NCBI RefSeq assembly: GCF_010548375.1 | Contig: NZ_JAAGLY010000024.1 | Span: 1 to 64,000, forward strand | Length of the DNA: 64,000 nt | Direction: 5' to 3' | From: Streptomyces sp. SID13726 | GTDB lineage: Bacteria; Actinomycetota; Actinomycetes; Streptomycetales; Streptomycetaceae | Part shown: piece after piece, positions 8,297 through 16,631 of the stretch | Layout of the letters: the number at the start of each line of letters is the position of its first letter | Position numbering within the stretch: position 1 is the stretch's first letter | Translations under genes and position numbers: made by a program | Notes under the pieces: model-generated | Seen by the model: the letters and a program-made list of their open reading frames with translations, nothing else | Database searches by the model: none | Told to the model about the DNA's origin: nothing

Positions 8297-8415
8297 ACCG
8301 CCACGGCCGTCTCACGCGGCCTGAACCTCGGCACCCCGCCCGCAAAGACCACCTCCAGCTCCAGCCCGGCCCGCAACTCCCCGTGCGCACAGCCGACGAT
8401 CTCCGTCACCATCCG
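8293..8415 (-). pseudogene. Duplicated 3' end of the DUF35 gene
   Basis: Copy of the last ~123 bp of the neighbouring DUF35 gene, displaced by exactly 145 bp. Positions 8317-8415 match 8462-8560 with two mismatches, while the last 24 bp up to the stop have diverged. The fragment still reads VTEIVGCAHGELRAGLELE in the same frame but has no start or zinc ribbon of its own. It looks like a tandem duplication followed by deletion. Confidence 0.8.
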
Positions 8416-8437
8416 CGCCGACCACTCACCCACCCAC

Positions 8438-8845
8438 TCACACCACCACAGCAGTCCCCCACGGCCTGAACCTCGGCACCCCGCCCGCAAAGACCACCTC
8501 CAGCTCCAGCCCGGCCCGCAACTCCCCGTGCGCGCAGCCGACGATCTCCGTCATCATCCGGGGGCCCTCCGCGAGGTCGACCACGGCGGGGACGTACGGC
8601 AGGCGGTCCTTGAAGGGGGGCAGGTCGTTGCGGTGGACGACGGACCAGGTGTGGAGGGTGGCACGGCCGGTCGCCGGGTGCCAGGAGACGTCCTCGCTCC
8701 AGCAGCGGGGGCAGAACTCCCTTGGGTAGTGGTGGACTTGGGCGCAGGAGGCGCAGTGCCTGAGGAGCAGTTCGCCGCGCGCCGCCGCGTCCCAGTAGGT
8801 CCGGGTGAAGGCGTCCGCCTCCGGCCGGTCGAAGCCCGCGGTCAT
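8438..8845 (-). CDS. Zn-ribbon/OB-fold (DUF35) acyl-CoA binding protein
   Basis: A 135-residue protein of the DUF35 family. It has an N-terminal zinc ribbon with two CxxC pairs (CASCAQVHHYPREFCPRC, residues about 31-48), then an OB-fold (THTWSVVHRNDLPPF, YVPAVVDLAEGPRMMTEIVGC). Such proteins partner thiolase-fold enzymes; ChsH2 with Ltp2 is the known steroid example, so the thiolase-fold protein at 4654 is the likely partner. The start at 8845 overlaps the stop of the upstream DoxX-like gene by 1 bp, giving an operon driven from 9291 with regulon site 2. The 3' end has been duplicated downstream (8293-8415). No MaoC hydratase gene, the third part of the known complex, is in view. Confidence 0.88.
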   Translation of the reverse strand: MTAGFDRPEADAFTRTYWDAAARGELLLRHCASCAQVHHYPREFCPRCWSEDVSWHPATGRATLHTWSVVHRNDLPPFKDRLPYVPAVVDLAEGPRMMTEIVGCAHGELRAGLELEVVFAGGVPRFRPWGTAVVV

Positions 8846-9291
8846 CAGAACCAGCCCAGCGCGGCGTCGAGCGACCAGGTCTGCCAGGACATCCCGAACA
8901 GGGCGACGAGCGAGATGAGGGCCATCATCGAGTTCTGCCCCTGCTCGGCCCAGTCATGGATCATCAGGGTGAAGTAGAGGGCGTTCAGCAGCAGTCCGCC
9001 GACCAGCGCCAGCGGGGTGAGCAGGCCGAGGATCAGGCCGACACCCAGGGCGAGTTCGGCGTACGCGACGACGTACGCCATCGTCTTCGGCCGCGGCGCG
9101 ACCACCACGTCGAAGCCACTGCGCACCGGCGTCCAGCGGTGCTTGGCGGCGATGTTCGCGGCCCAGGTGATGCCACCGCCCTCGAACCACGTCTTCTTGT
9201 CCTTGTGCCGCCAGCTCTCCAGCCACCACAGACCGAGGCCTATGCGCAGGACGGCCAGCCATTGCGCGCCGGTCAGCCAGATCGTGTCCAT
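8845..9291 (-). CDS. DoxX-family integral membrane protein
   Basis: A 148-residue membrane protein with about four hydrophobic segments (WLAVLRIGLGLWWLES; AYVVAYAELALGVGLILGLL; LALVGGLLLNALYFTLMI; MMALISLVALFGM). The pattern fits the DoxX/DoxD family, linked to quinone-dependent membrane redox and stress functions. The start at ATG 9291 (MDTIWLTG) is chosen because the regulon palindrome (9296-9312) sits immediately upstream. A longer frame to 9363 would run through that operator. First gene of a two-gene operon with DUF35. Its role in the pathway is unknown; it might supply electrons for, or help membrane retention of, a hydrophobic substrate. Confidence 0.78.
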   Translation of the reverse strand: MDTIWLTGAQWLAVLRIGLGLWWLESWRHKDKKTWFEGGGITWAANIAAKHRWTPVRSGFDVVVAPRPKTMAYVVAYAELALGVGLILGLLTPLALVGGLLLNALYFTLMIHDWAEQGQNSMMALISLVALFGMSWQTWSLDAALGWF

Positions 9292-9295
9292 GGAA

Positions 9296-9312
9296 TCTGA
9301 CGGTACGTCAGA
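9296..9312. promoter_or_regulatory. Regulon palindrome, site 2
   Basis: TCTGACGGTACGTCAGA, the most symmetric copy (7-bp arms, 3-bp centre). It is 5 bp from the DoxX-like start, overlapping the expected ribosome site, so binding would block initiation or early transcription. Confidence 0.78.
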
Positions 9313-9429
9313 TCGCGGACGGCGGGAAGACCTCGTTCCTGGTGGGCCCGGGCGGCAGGTCACTTATGATCATTGCGGACGGAACGCCCACTCCCAGCGA
9401 GTGATGACCCCATCGGCTTGAGGCCTGCC

Positions 9430-10089
9430 ATGATCAAAGAGTCGCTTCAGGAACTCATGTCGACCGCGTTCGGCGACTGGACCCCGGACGACGGCTGCAC
9501 CGATGCCCAAGTCACGGCCACCGAGGACCACTTGGGGATCAGCCTGCCGGACGCCCTGCGCGACTACTACGCCACCGCGGGCCGCCACCCGGAACTGATG
9601 GGCCTGAACGGCCACGAGCACACCCTGCGGGTGACGGCTCCCGAGCACCTGGACATCGAGGACGGACATCTGGTCTTCTGCGGGGAGAACCGTTGGCCCG
9701 CGCGGTGGAGCGTGCGCCCGGACGATGTCGGTTGGCCCGACCCGAGGGTCCACGGCCGGAGCGAGCCGGGCGGGAAGTGGTACAGCGAATCCCGGAGGCT
9801 GTCGGCCTTCCTGATCAATGTCGCCGGCAGACAGGCCGTGGCGTCGCTGCCGCACCGAGCCACCTGCCGGGTCCGTGAGCAGCAGCTGGGGGTCGTCGAA
9901 TCACTGCTCAGCTACGTCGGGTCCCGCGAGATGCAGAAGGGCGGCCACTGGCTGAGCTTCGTCGACCCGTCGCGACGCCTTCTGGCCAGCTACTCCTACA
10001 ACACCGCCACCCTGCACGTCGGGGCCGTGGAGCACACCGCACTCGCGTCCCTGCACGAGCGTTCAGGTCTGACACTCAAGCCGGCGTGA
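9430..10089 (+). CDS. SMI1/KNR4 (SUKH)-like protein
   Basis: A 219-residue protein with the SUKH-type opening: an acidic amphipathic helix, then TDAQVTATEDHLGISLPDALRDYYATAGRHPELMG, the hallmark of SMI1/KNR4 domains. Later parts (VFCGENRWPARWSVRPDD) fit the domain's beta core. SUKH proteins often act as immunity proteins against polymorphic toxins. A Fic-domain protein follows 170 bp downstream on the same strand, which makes a toxin/immunity link possible. The ATG at 9430 is preferred over an in-frame start at 9373 because homology starts there. A second SUKH-like protein is at 20440. Confidence 0.68.
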   Translation: MIKESLQELMSTAFGDWTPDDGCTDAQVTATEDHLGISLPDALRDYYATAGRHPELMGLNGHEHTLRVTAPEHLDIEDGHLVFCGENRWPARWSVRPDDVGWPDPRVHGRSEPGGKWYSESRRLSAFLINVAGRQAVASLPHRATCRVREQQLGVVESLLSYVGSREMQKGGHWLSFVDPSRRLLASYSYNTATLHVGAVEHTALASLHERSGLTLKPA

Positions 10090-10256
10090 CGCCGGGAAGA
10101 CCTTCCTCCCGGTGGGCCGAAGCGCGACAGTCGTCACGCGGGCACCCCAACTGACGCTCCGGGCAGTGCAGTTGCCGGCATCCGCCCCTGCGGGCGTTCA
10201 TCCGGGCCGGAAAATCCGCTTGAACCGCGGACGGGTGGCCATGGCAGGCTTGCGCG

Positions 10257-11615
10257 GTGATGGCCGAGCTGTTCCCCTCCGATCTGAGCTGGGACGACGT
10301 GGATCCCGCCCGCCACGCCTTCGACAGCGCGTCGGCAGCGCGGGTGGTGCGGTCACTGGGGCCCGCCCGGACACTGCCCGGCGACCGCGGCGGCCCCTAC
10401 GGCGACCCGCCGGCCGGCGGCCCGAGCCCGAACGCGGGACGGCGCTGGTCCGACGCCATGGCGTACGCCCTCGTCGAGCACTACGGCCGCTGGACCCTGG
10501 GCTGGCGCTGGGCGCACGACGAGGGTGACTTCGACGGCGGTCCCGTCGGGAACTGGTGCTGCGCGCGGCACTCGATCACCACACCGCAGGAGACGCTGGA
10601 CAGGGTCGTCGCGGCCCTGTGCGAGTGGCGTGAGTGGCTGGAGAGCCTCGCCGGGCGGTTCGAGGCGTACCCCCTCGACCTGGCCGGGATCGAGGACCAG
10701 CGAATCCTGTGGGACCGCACCACCCGGAACCTGATCCTCCAGGTGGTTGATCGCACCGGCTGCGGCAGCGGTTGGTACGGCCACTGCCGTCAGGTGCTCA
10801 CCTGGTTCCTCAGCCGCTGGGGGGTCGCTCCCGACCTCGCGCAGGAGCTGGTCGGCGAGGCGATCGGCGGGCGGTTCGAGAGCTGGACCGGTCCCGACCC
10901 GGCGCTGGTCGACGATGTCGCGGAGCAGCTCGCACTGTCGCTCCGGCCCGACGACGGCGCACGACCCGCCGAGCCCCCGCCGGACTACCTGGAGCGCTGG
11001 CTCTCGGTACGCGAGGACGTGCCCTGGCAGGAGGCCTCGGAAGACGACCGGGACGACCCGGTGACCCCGGCGCGGGACGGCGCGGCGGATGACATACGCG
11101 CCTTCGACGGCGCCCTGGATCCCGCTCGCGCCCAGGGGCTGCTCGACGCCCTGGACCTGCTGCGGGCCGACGCGGCACGCGGCGCCTCCCTCGACTTCGA
11201 ACTGCTGCGGAGCTGGCAGCGGCACGTCCTGGGGACACCGGAGCCACCGCCGTTCCGCACCCTGCCGGCCTTCGCCAAGCGCGGCAGGGAGCGCTACGGA
11301 ATCGGCCAGGACACCCGGGCCCGCCTCGACTCCTGCCTGGCCGGGAGCGCGCGCTCCGCCGAGTCGCCCGTCCCCCTCACCGCACGGGCCGCACGCGCGT
11401 ATCTCGACGTGTGCTTCTTCCACCCGTTCGACGACGGCAACGCCCGGTCCGCCTTCCTCACCCTCCTCTTCGTCCTCGCCCGCGAGGGCATCACGCTCGA
11501 CGGGGTGAGTCTGCTGCGCCTGGTCGCCTTCCGGGCCGACGAGCCGCAGGACGCGCTGACCCTCACGCGGTACATCGGCATCCATCTCGCGGAGACCCGA
11601 CGCAACCTCCGCTGA
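10257..11615 (+). CDS. Fic/DOC-domain protein (probable nucleotidyl/phosphotransferase)
   Basis: A 452-residue protein. The C-terminal third contains HPFDDGNARSAFL (His at about residue 389), matching the Fic motif H-x-F-x-(D/E)-G-N-x-R. The catalytic histidine, acidic residue, Gly-Asn and first arginine are present, but the usual second arginine three residues later is absent. Fic enzymes transfer AMP or another phosphate-containing group onto protein side chains. The N-terminal ~250 residues form a Trp-rich domain (WTLGWRWAHDEGDF) I do not recognise. The inhibitory helix motif (S/T)xxxE(G/N) was not identified. GTG 10257 or ATG 10260 could start it. The upstream SUKH-like gene is a possible partner. 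Confidence 0.72.
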   Translation: MMAELFPSDLSWDDVDPARHAFDSASAARVVRSLGPARTLPGDRGGPYGDPPAGGPSPNAGRRWSDAMAYALVEHYGRWTLGWRWAHDEGDFDGGPVGNWCCARHSITTPQETLDRVVAALCEWREWLESLAGRFEAYPLDLAGIEDQRILWDRTTRNLILQVVDRTGCGSGWYGHCRQVLTWFLSRWGVAPDLAQELVGEAIGGRFESWTGPDPALVDDVAEQLALSLRPDDGARPAEPPPDYLERWLSVREDVPWQEASEDDRDDPVTPARDGAADDIRAFDGALDPARAQGLLDALDLLRADAARGASLDFELLRSWQRHVLGTPEPPPFRTLPAFAKRGRERYGIGQDTRARLDSCLAGSARSAESPVPLTARAARAYLDVCFFHPFDDGNARSAFLTLLFVLAREGITLDGVSLLRLVAFRADEPQDALTLTRYIGIHLAETRRNLR

Positions 11616-11780
11616 CCGGCGACCGCACGCTCCGGCACACACGGTGAGAACCCATGAGAGAAACCTGTGCGCCCCCCGAGAAGCTGTGGGTCCCCCATGA
11701 ATACCCGCGGATTGTTGGCAATTTTGTCGGAGACGCGGCTACGTTCGTTCCCGCCAGCGAAAACGCCGAGGGAGCCAACC

Positions 11781-13439
11781 GTGAAGCACAGGGCAATCAA
11801 GCGCAGGAACGTCGTCATCGGGATCGGTGCGACGGCGGGGGTCGCCGCTGTCGGAGGCATCGCTCTGAGTGCCAGCGCGTCGACCGGCAGCAGCTCGAAG
11901 GCCACGGAGGACAGCCTCGTCTTCGACCCGGACGCCTTCACCGAGCTGACGACGACGGTCACCGACACGGAGGGCACCGAGCACTCGGTGACCTACCACT
12001 TCTGGAAGGCGATCACCTACGTCTCCAAGCCGGTCGACGCGACCTACCAGTCCCTGATCGTCAGCGCGCCGGTCGAGATCGACGGCACCGCGGTCGACGC
12101 GAGCAACGCCCCGATCCTGCTCGCCAACTCCATCGGCGGCTACATGCCGTCCTCCGTCGCGACCGCGACCGGCGTCGGCGCCGGGGGCATGGGCGGGGGC
12201 GGCGGCGCTCCCAGCGGTGCCCCGACCGGCAGTGCCGCTCCCAGCGCCTCCGCCGCCTCCAACGCCAACGCGAACACCAACGCCACCGGCGGCGCCACCG
12301 CGAGCAACCAGCTCCTCGCGCTGGCCGCCGGGTACGTCGTGATCGAGCCCGGCGCCCGTGGTCGTACCCTCAAGAACTCCTCGGGCGAGTACTACGGCAC
12401 CGCCCCCGCCGCGATCGTCGACCTCAAGGCGGCCGTGCGGTACATCAAGGCCAACAAGGGCCGCATCCCCGGCAACACGGAGCGGATCGTCTCCGCCGGC
12501 ACCAGCGCGGGCGGCGCCCTGTCCTCGCTGCTCGGTGCCTCCGGCGACTCCCCGATCTACGACAAGCTCCTCAGGGAGATAGGCGCGGCCGACGCCTCCG
12601 ACGCGATCTTCGCGGTCGGCGCCTGGTGCCCGATCACCGACCTGGAGCACGCCGACGGCGCCTACGAGTGGAACTGGGGCACCAACGTCACTGCCTCCAC
12701 CGGCAAGGTCGTGGACCAGTCGGTGTCGAAGGAGCTCCAGGCCCAGTTCGCCGAGTACCAGGCGAAGTTGAGGCTGCGCGGGCTCAAGGGCTCCGGCTTC
12801 GGCACTCTGACCGCCCGCAACTACGACGAGTACCTGGTCAAGCAGTACCTGGAACCGTCGGCCACCACCTACCTCGCCGCGCTCTCGGACTCCGACCGCG
12901 AGACCTACCTCGCCGAGAACACCTTCATCACCTGGTCCGGCGGCCGGGCGAGCTTCACCTGGGCCGACTTCCTCACCCATGTCGGCGCCCGCAAGAAGAC
13001 CACCCCGGCCTTCGACGCCTTCGACCTGTCGGCCGGCGAGAACAACCTGTTCGGCGCGGGGACGACCGAGAACCGCCACTTCACCGCGTACGGCGCCAAG
13101 AACGACAGCACCGGCCTGTCCACCAAGCGGGTCGCGAGCGACATCCCCGCCAAGCTCGACCAGATGAACCCGATGTACCACCTGGTGGAGAAGGTCAACT
13201 CCGCGCGTTCCAGGCACTGGTGGATCCGCCTCGGCACCAGCGACTCCGACACCTCGCACGTCGTCTCCGCGAACCTCGCGGCCGCCGCCGCGGGCCTCGG
13301 CGACGAGGTGAACCACCTCTACTACTGGGACCAGGGCCACGGCGCCAACACCGACCCGGGCGACTTCATCACCTGGATCGCCAAGGTCACGGGCCACAAG
13401 AAGGCCGGGAAGACCGGGAAGACCGGGAAGACCAAGTAA
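11781..13439 (+). CDS. Secreted alpha/beta-hydrolase, subtype B tannase/feruloyl-esterase-like
   Basis: A 552-residue exported esterase. The GTG at 11781 follows GAGGGAG by 6 nt and opens a twin-arginine-like signal (KRRNVVIGIGATAGVAAVGG, cleavage near ALSASAS). The nucleophile elbow is SAGTSAGGALSS (Ser about 242), the acid is probably in the C-terminal third, and the histidine lies in YYWDQGHGAN near the end. This is the layout of bacterial subtype B tannases, which hydrolyse galloyl or similar esters. An insertion at about residues 130-175 is a Gly/Ala/Ser/Asn tract (AAPSASAASNANANTN), likely a flexible loop. The C-terminus is a short GKT repeat. A strong hairpin follows the stop. Confidence 0.82.
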   Translation: MKHRAIKRRNVVIGIGATAGVAAVGGIALSASASTGSSSKATEDSLVFDPDAFTELTTTVTDTEGTEHSVTYHFWKAITYVSKPVDATYQSLIVSAPVEIDGTAVDASNAPILLANSIGGYMPSSVATATGVGAGGMGGGGGAPSGAPTGSAAPSASAASNANANTNATGGATASNQLLALAAGYVVIEPGARGRTLKNSSGEYYGTAPAAIVDLKAAVRYIKANKGRIPGNTERIVSAGTSAGGALSSLLGASGDSPIYDKLLREIGAADASDAIFAVGAWCPITDLEHADGAYEWNWGTNVTASTGKVVDQSVSKELQAQFAEYQAKLRLRGLKGSGFGTLTARNYDEYLVKQYLEPSATTYLAALSDSDRETYLAENTFITWSGGRASFTWADFLTHVGARKKTTPAFDAFDLSAGENNLFGAGTTENRHFTAYGAKNDSTGLSTKRVASDIPAKLDQMNPMYHLVEKVNSARSRHWWIRLGTSDSDTSHVVSANLAAAAAGLGDEVNHLYYWDQGHGANTDPGDFITWIAKVTGHKKAGKTGKTGKTK

Positions 13440-13489
13440 CCCCCAGGAACGCGGCCCCCGGTTTCCCGTCAGTCTCCGGCCGCCGCACA

Positions 13490-13531
13490 CCACGGCGCCG
13501 AGCTCCGCATCCGCGGGCCTCGGCGCCGTGG
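13490..13531. terminator. Hairpin terminator after the tannase-like gene
   Basis: Perfect 13-bp arms, CCACGGCGCCGAG and CTCGGCGCCGTGG, with a 16-nt loop, 50 bp past the stop codon. A GC-rich hairpin without a T-run is typical of Streptomyces terminators. Confidence 0.75.
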
Positions 13532-13652
13532 CGCCTTCCATGTGCACTACGTCACAGGGCCCACGCACTTCTCCTACAGGCGTGATCGATCCGCAACCAA
13601 TTCCGGGCTTGACCGAGACCCATCAACGCGCTGTCTGATTACGCTCGCGCCC

Positions 13653-14840
13653 ATGGACGACTCCACACCCTCCGCAGGCACCACCGACCGCCCCGTGTAC
13701 GTCATCGGCGGCGGCCCGGCCGGACTCGCGGTCGCGTACGCGCTGCGCGCCCGGGGCATCCGCGCGGTCGTCCTGGAGAAGGCCGACCGGGTCGGCGCCT
13801 CCTGGCGGCGCCACTACGACCGCCTCCACCTGCACACCACCCGCCGCCTGTCGGCCCTGCCCGGCCTGCCGATGCCCCGCCGCTTCGGCCGCTGGGTCGC
13901 CCGCGACGACGTGGTCCGCTACCTGGAGAAGTACGCCGAGTTCCACGAGCTGGAGACCGTCACCGGGGTCGAGGTCTCCCGCGTCGAACGCACCCCCGAC
14001 GGCACCGGCTGGCTCCTGCACGCCACCGGCGGCCGCGAGTTGACCGGCGCCGCCGTGGTCGTCGCCACCGGCTACAACCACACCCCGCGGCTGCCGGACT
14101 GGCCGGGCCGCGAGACGTACAAGGGCGACCTGGCGCACGCGGGCGAGTACCGCAACCCCGAGCCGTACGCCGGCCGGGACGTCCTGGTCGTGGGCGTCGG
14201 CAACACCGGCGCCGAGATCGCCGTGGACCTGGTCGAGGGCGGTGCCTCGCGGGTACGGCTGTCCGTGCGCACCGCCCCGCACATCGTCCGCCGCTCCACG
14301 GCGGGCTGGGCGGCCCAGTACACGGGCGTTCTCGTACGACGGCTGCCGGTCGGCCTGGTGGACCGGCTGGCCCGCCCGATGGCGAAGCTCAGCGTGCCCG
14401 ACCTCGCCGAGCACGGCCTGCCCCGCCCGGACACCGGCCTGTACAGCCGGGTCAAGGAGGGCGCCATCCCGGTCCAGGACGTCGGCCTCATCGACGCGAT
14501 CCGCAAGGGCAGGGTGGAGGTCGTGGCCGCCGTCGACGGCTTCGAGGAGGGCGAGGTGCTCCTCGCCGACGGCACCCGGATCACGCCGGACGCGGTGATC
14601 GCGGCCACGGGGTACGTGCGCGCGCTCGACGGGCTGGTCGGCCACCTGGACGTCCTCGACGGGGTCGGGGGGCCGGTCGTCAACGGCGCCCGCGTCCCGA
14701 AGAACACCCCCGGCCTCTACTTCACCGGGTACGTCACCCCGATCAGCGGCACCTTCCGCGAGGTCGCGATCGACGCGGAGAAGATCGCGAAGGCCGTACA
14801 GAAGGAGGGCGCGGGCCGGCTCTCGCGGCTGCCCGTCTGA
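13653..14840 (+). CDS. Flavin-containing monooxygenase-type FAD/NADPH oxidoreductase
   Basis: A 395-residue two-dinucleotide flavoprotein. The FAD Rossmann motif GGGPAG is at residues 16-21. The NADPH motif GVGNTG is near 188 and a late ATGYVRALDG block is near 315. The segment VGASWRRHYDRLHLHTTRRLSALPGLPMP is characteristic of YUCCA/FMO-like enzymes, so N- or S-oxygenation or Baeyer-Villiger chemistry is plausible; the substrate is unknown. The ATG at 13653 starts the first block with homology; a longer frame to 13542 does not add recognisable sequence. An inverted repeat (14869-14905) follows the stop. Confidence 0.85.
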   Translation: MDDSTPSAGTTDRPVYVIGGGPAGLAVAYALRARGIRAVVLEKADRVGASWRRHYDRLHLHTTRRLSALPGLPMPRRFGRWVARDDVVRYLEKYAEFHELETVTGVEVSRVERTPDGTGWLLHATGGRELTGAAVVVATGYNHTPRLPDWPGRETYKGDLAHAGEYRNPEPYAGRDVLVVGVGNTGAEIAVDLVEGGASRVRLSVRTAPHIVRRSTAGWAAQYTGVLVRRLPVGLVDRLARPMAKLSVPDLAEHGLPRPDTGLYSRVKEGAIPVQDVGLIDAIRKGRVEVVAAVDGFEEGEVLLADGTRITPDAVIAATGYVRALDGLVGHLDVLDGVGGPVVNGARVPKNTPGLYFTGYVTPISGTFREVAIDAEKIAKAVQKEGAGRLSRLPV

Positions 14841-14868
14841 CCCGGAACACCCCAACTCGCTTCACCAG

Positions 14869-14905
14869 CGCTCCTGTTACATGTGTGAGAGATGTGACAG
14901 GAGCG
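14869..14905. promoter_or_regulatory. Inverted repeat between two flavoenzyme genes
   Basis: Arms CGCTCCTGTTACAT and ATGTGACAGGAGCG (13 of 14 paired, one G-T) with a 9-nt spacer. It lies 29 bp after one stop codon and about 84 bp before the amine oxidase start. It could be a terminator or, given the AT-richer centre, an operator for the amine oxidase. Confidence 0.5.
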
Positions 14906-14988
14906 TTGTCGTGTGCCGTCGTACGGGGCCAGAATGTGAACACTTCTCATGTTCTAGCTCCACACTCTCTCCACTACGGAGGACGCAC

Positions 14989-16506
14989 GTGGCACGCGAC
15001 AGACAGCTCCCCCCGCTCCCCTCGGTCTCCCCGCTCTCCCGGCGCTCCCTGCTCGGCGGTGCCGCCGCCGCGGCCGGTGCCGTCGCCCTCACCGGTACCG
15101 CCGCCTCTCCGGCCTCCGCCGCCACCGCGCGTGACGTGGACGTCGCGATCGTCGGCGGTGGGCTCGCCGGGCTCACCGCGGCCCGTGACCTAGTCGCGGG
15201 CGGGAAGACGGTGGCCGTCCTGGAGGCCCGCGACCGCGTCGGCGGCCGGGTCCTCAACCTGAAGCTGGCCAACGGCGGCGAGACGGAGGGCGGCGGCGAG
15301 TTCATCGGCCCCACCCAGGACCGCATCAAGGCCCTCGCCGACTCGCTCGGGGTGGCCACCTTCGCCACCTACAACACCGGCAACAACCTGCTCTACAAGG
15401 ACGGCAAGAAGACGCCGTACGCCACCGACGGCCTCCTCGGCTCGGTCCCGCCGATCGACGCCGCCGGACTCGCCAACGCGGCGATCGTGCAGGCCTCCCT
15501 CGACGACATGGCCAAGACGATCCCGGTGGACGCGCCCTGGACCGCGGCGAAGGCCGAGGAGTGGGACCGGCAGACCTTCGAGAGCTGGCTGCGCGGCAAC
15601 GCCGTCATCCCGTCGGCCAAGTTCCTTCTGGACGTGGCCTGTACGTCGATCTTCTCGGCCGAGCCCCGTGAACTCTCCCTGCTGTTCGTGCTGTTCTACA
15701 TCGCCGCCGCCGGCAACGAGACCACCCCCGGCACCCTGGAGCGCCTCACCGAGACCGCGGGCGGCGCCCAGGAGCTGCGCTTCGTCGGCGGCTCGCAGCT
15801 GGTGCCGATCAAGCTCGCCGCGACACTGGGCGACCGGGTGGTGCTGAACGCCCCGGTGCGCACGATCGCCAAGTCCGGCTCCAAGTACGTCGTCACGGCC
15901 GACGGGGTCACCGTCACCGCCAAGCGGGTCGTGGTCGCCGTACCGCCGCCGCTCGCGGCCCGCATCACCTACGACCCGCTGCTCCCGGCCGCCCGCGACC
16001 AGCTCACCCAGCGGCTGCCGATGGCCTCGGTCGGCAAGGCGATCGCCATCTACGACACCCCGTTCTGGCGGGCCGACGGTCTCAACGGCCAGGTCGTCAG
16101 CGACACCGGTGTGATCAGCTCGACCTTCGACAACTCCCCGCCGGACGCGTCCTACGGCGCCCTGATGGGCTTCATCGAGGCCGACGAGGCCCGCAAGTAC
16201 GACGCGGCGAGCGAGGCGGAGGTGAAGGCGGCCGTCCTCAAGGACTACGTGACCTACTTCGGCTCGAAAGCGGCCTCCCCCACCTCCTTCGTGCTGCAAC
16301 GCTGGAACAACGAGGCCTACACCCGCGGCGGCCCCGTCTCCATCGGCGCGCCCGGTGTGCTGACCCAGTACGGCCCCGCCCTGCGCACCCCGGTCGGTGG
16401 CATCCACTGGGCGGGGACGGAGACGTCCGTGCACTGGATGGGCTTCATGGACGGAGCCGTCCGCTCCGGCGAGCGGGTGGCGAAGGAGGTACTCGCGGTG
16501 CTGTAG
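14989..16506 (+). CDS. Tat-exported flavin amine oxidase (MAO-like)
   Basis: A 505-residue flavoenzyme. The GTG at 14989 is preceded by GGAGG at 8 nt. The signal has a twin-arginine core SRRSLLGGAAAAAGAVAL and likely cleavage after SPASA. The mature protein starts with the FAD motif VDVAIVGGGLAGLTAARDL, followed by LEARDRVGGRV and the C-terminal FAD block GGIHWAGTETSVHWMGFMDGAVRSGERVA, the signature of the monoamine-oxidase family. It would oxidise primary or polyamine substrates outside the membrane with release of H2O2 and ammonia. The substrate is not determinable. The inverted repeat at 14869-14905 may regulate it. Confidence 0.88.
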   Translation: MARDRQLPPLPSVSPLSRRSLLGGAAAAAGAVALTGTAASPASAATARDVDVAIVGGGLAGLTAARDLVAGGKTVAVLEARDRVGGRVLNLKLANGGETEGGGEFIGPTQDRIKALADSLGVATFATYNTGNNLLYKDGKKTPYATDGLLGSVPPIDAAGLANAAIVQASLDDMAKTIPVDAPWTAAKAEEWDRQTFESWLRGNAVIPSAKFLLDVACTSIFSAEPRELSLLFVLFYIAAAGNETTPGTLERLTETAGGAQELRFVGGSQLVPIKLAATLGDRVVLNAPVRTIAKSGSKYVVTADGVTVTAKRVVVAVPPPLAARITYDPLLPAARDQLTQRLPMASVGKAIAIYDTPFWRADGLNGQVVSDTGVISSTFDNSPPDASYGALMGFIEADEARKYDAASEAEVKAAVLKDYVTYFGSKAASPTSFVLQRWNNEAYTRGGPVSIGAPGVLTQYGPALRTPVGGIHWAGTETSVHWMGFMDGAVRSGERVAKEVLAVL

Positions 16507-16557
16507 GTGCCGCGCGATCAACAGCGCTGTTTCGCCAACTTTGTGTGCACGCCCGTT

Positions 16558-16574
16558 CCTGACAACCCGTCAGT
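16558..16574. promoter_or_regulatory. Regulon palindrome, site 3a
   Basis: CCTGACAACCCGTCAGT, 58 bp before the start at 16632. It is the outer member of a tandem pair whose centres are 24 bp apart, roughly two helical turns, so two dimers could bind on nearly one face. Confidence 0.72.
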
Positions 16575-16581
16575 TCTGTAA

Positions 16582-16598
16582 TCTGACAGTGCGTCAGT
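16582..16598. promoter_or_regulatory. Regulon palindrome, site 3b
   Basis: TCTGACAGTGCGTCAGT, the inner member of the tandem pair upstream of the ADP-forming acyl-CoA synthetase operon. Confidence 0.76.
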
Positions 16599-16631
16599 TG
16601 TTCACGCTGTCACACAGGAGCGGGCGGACCG

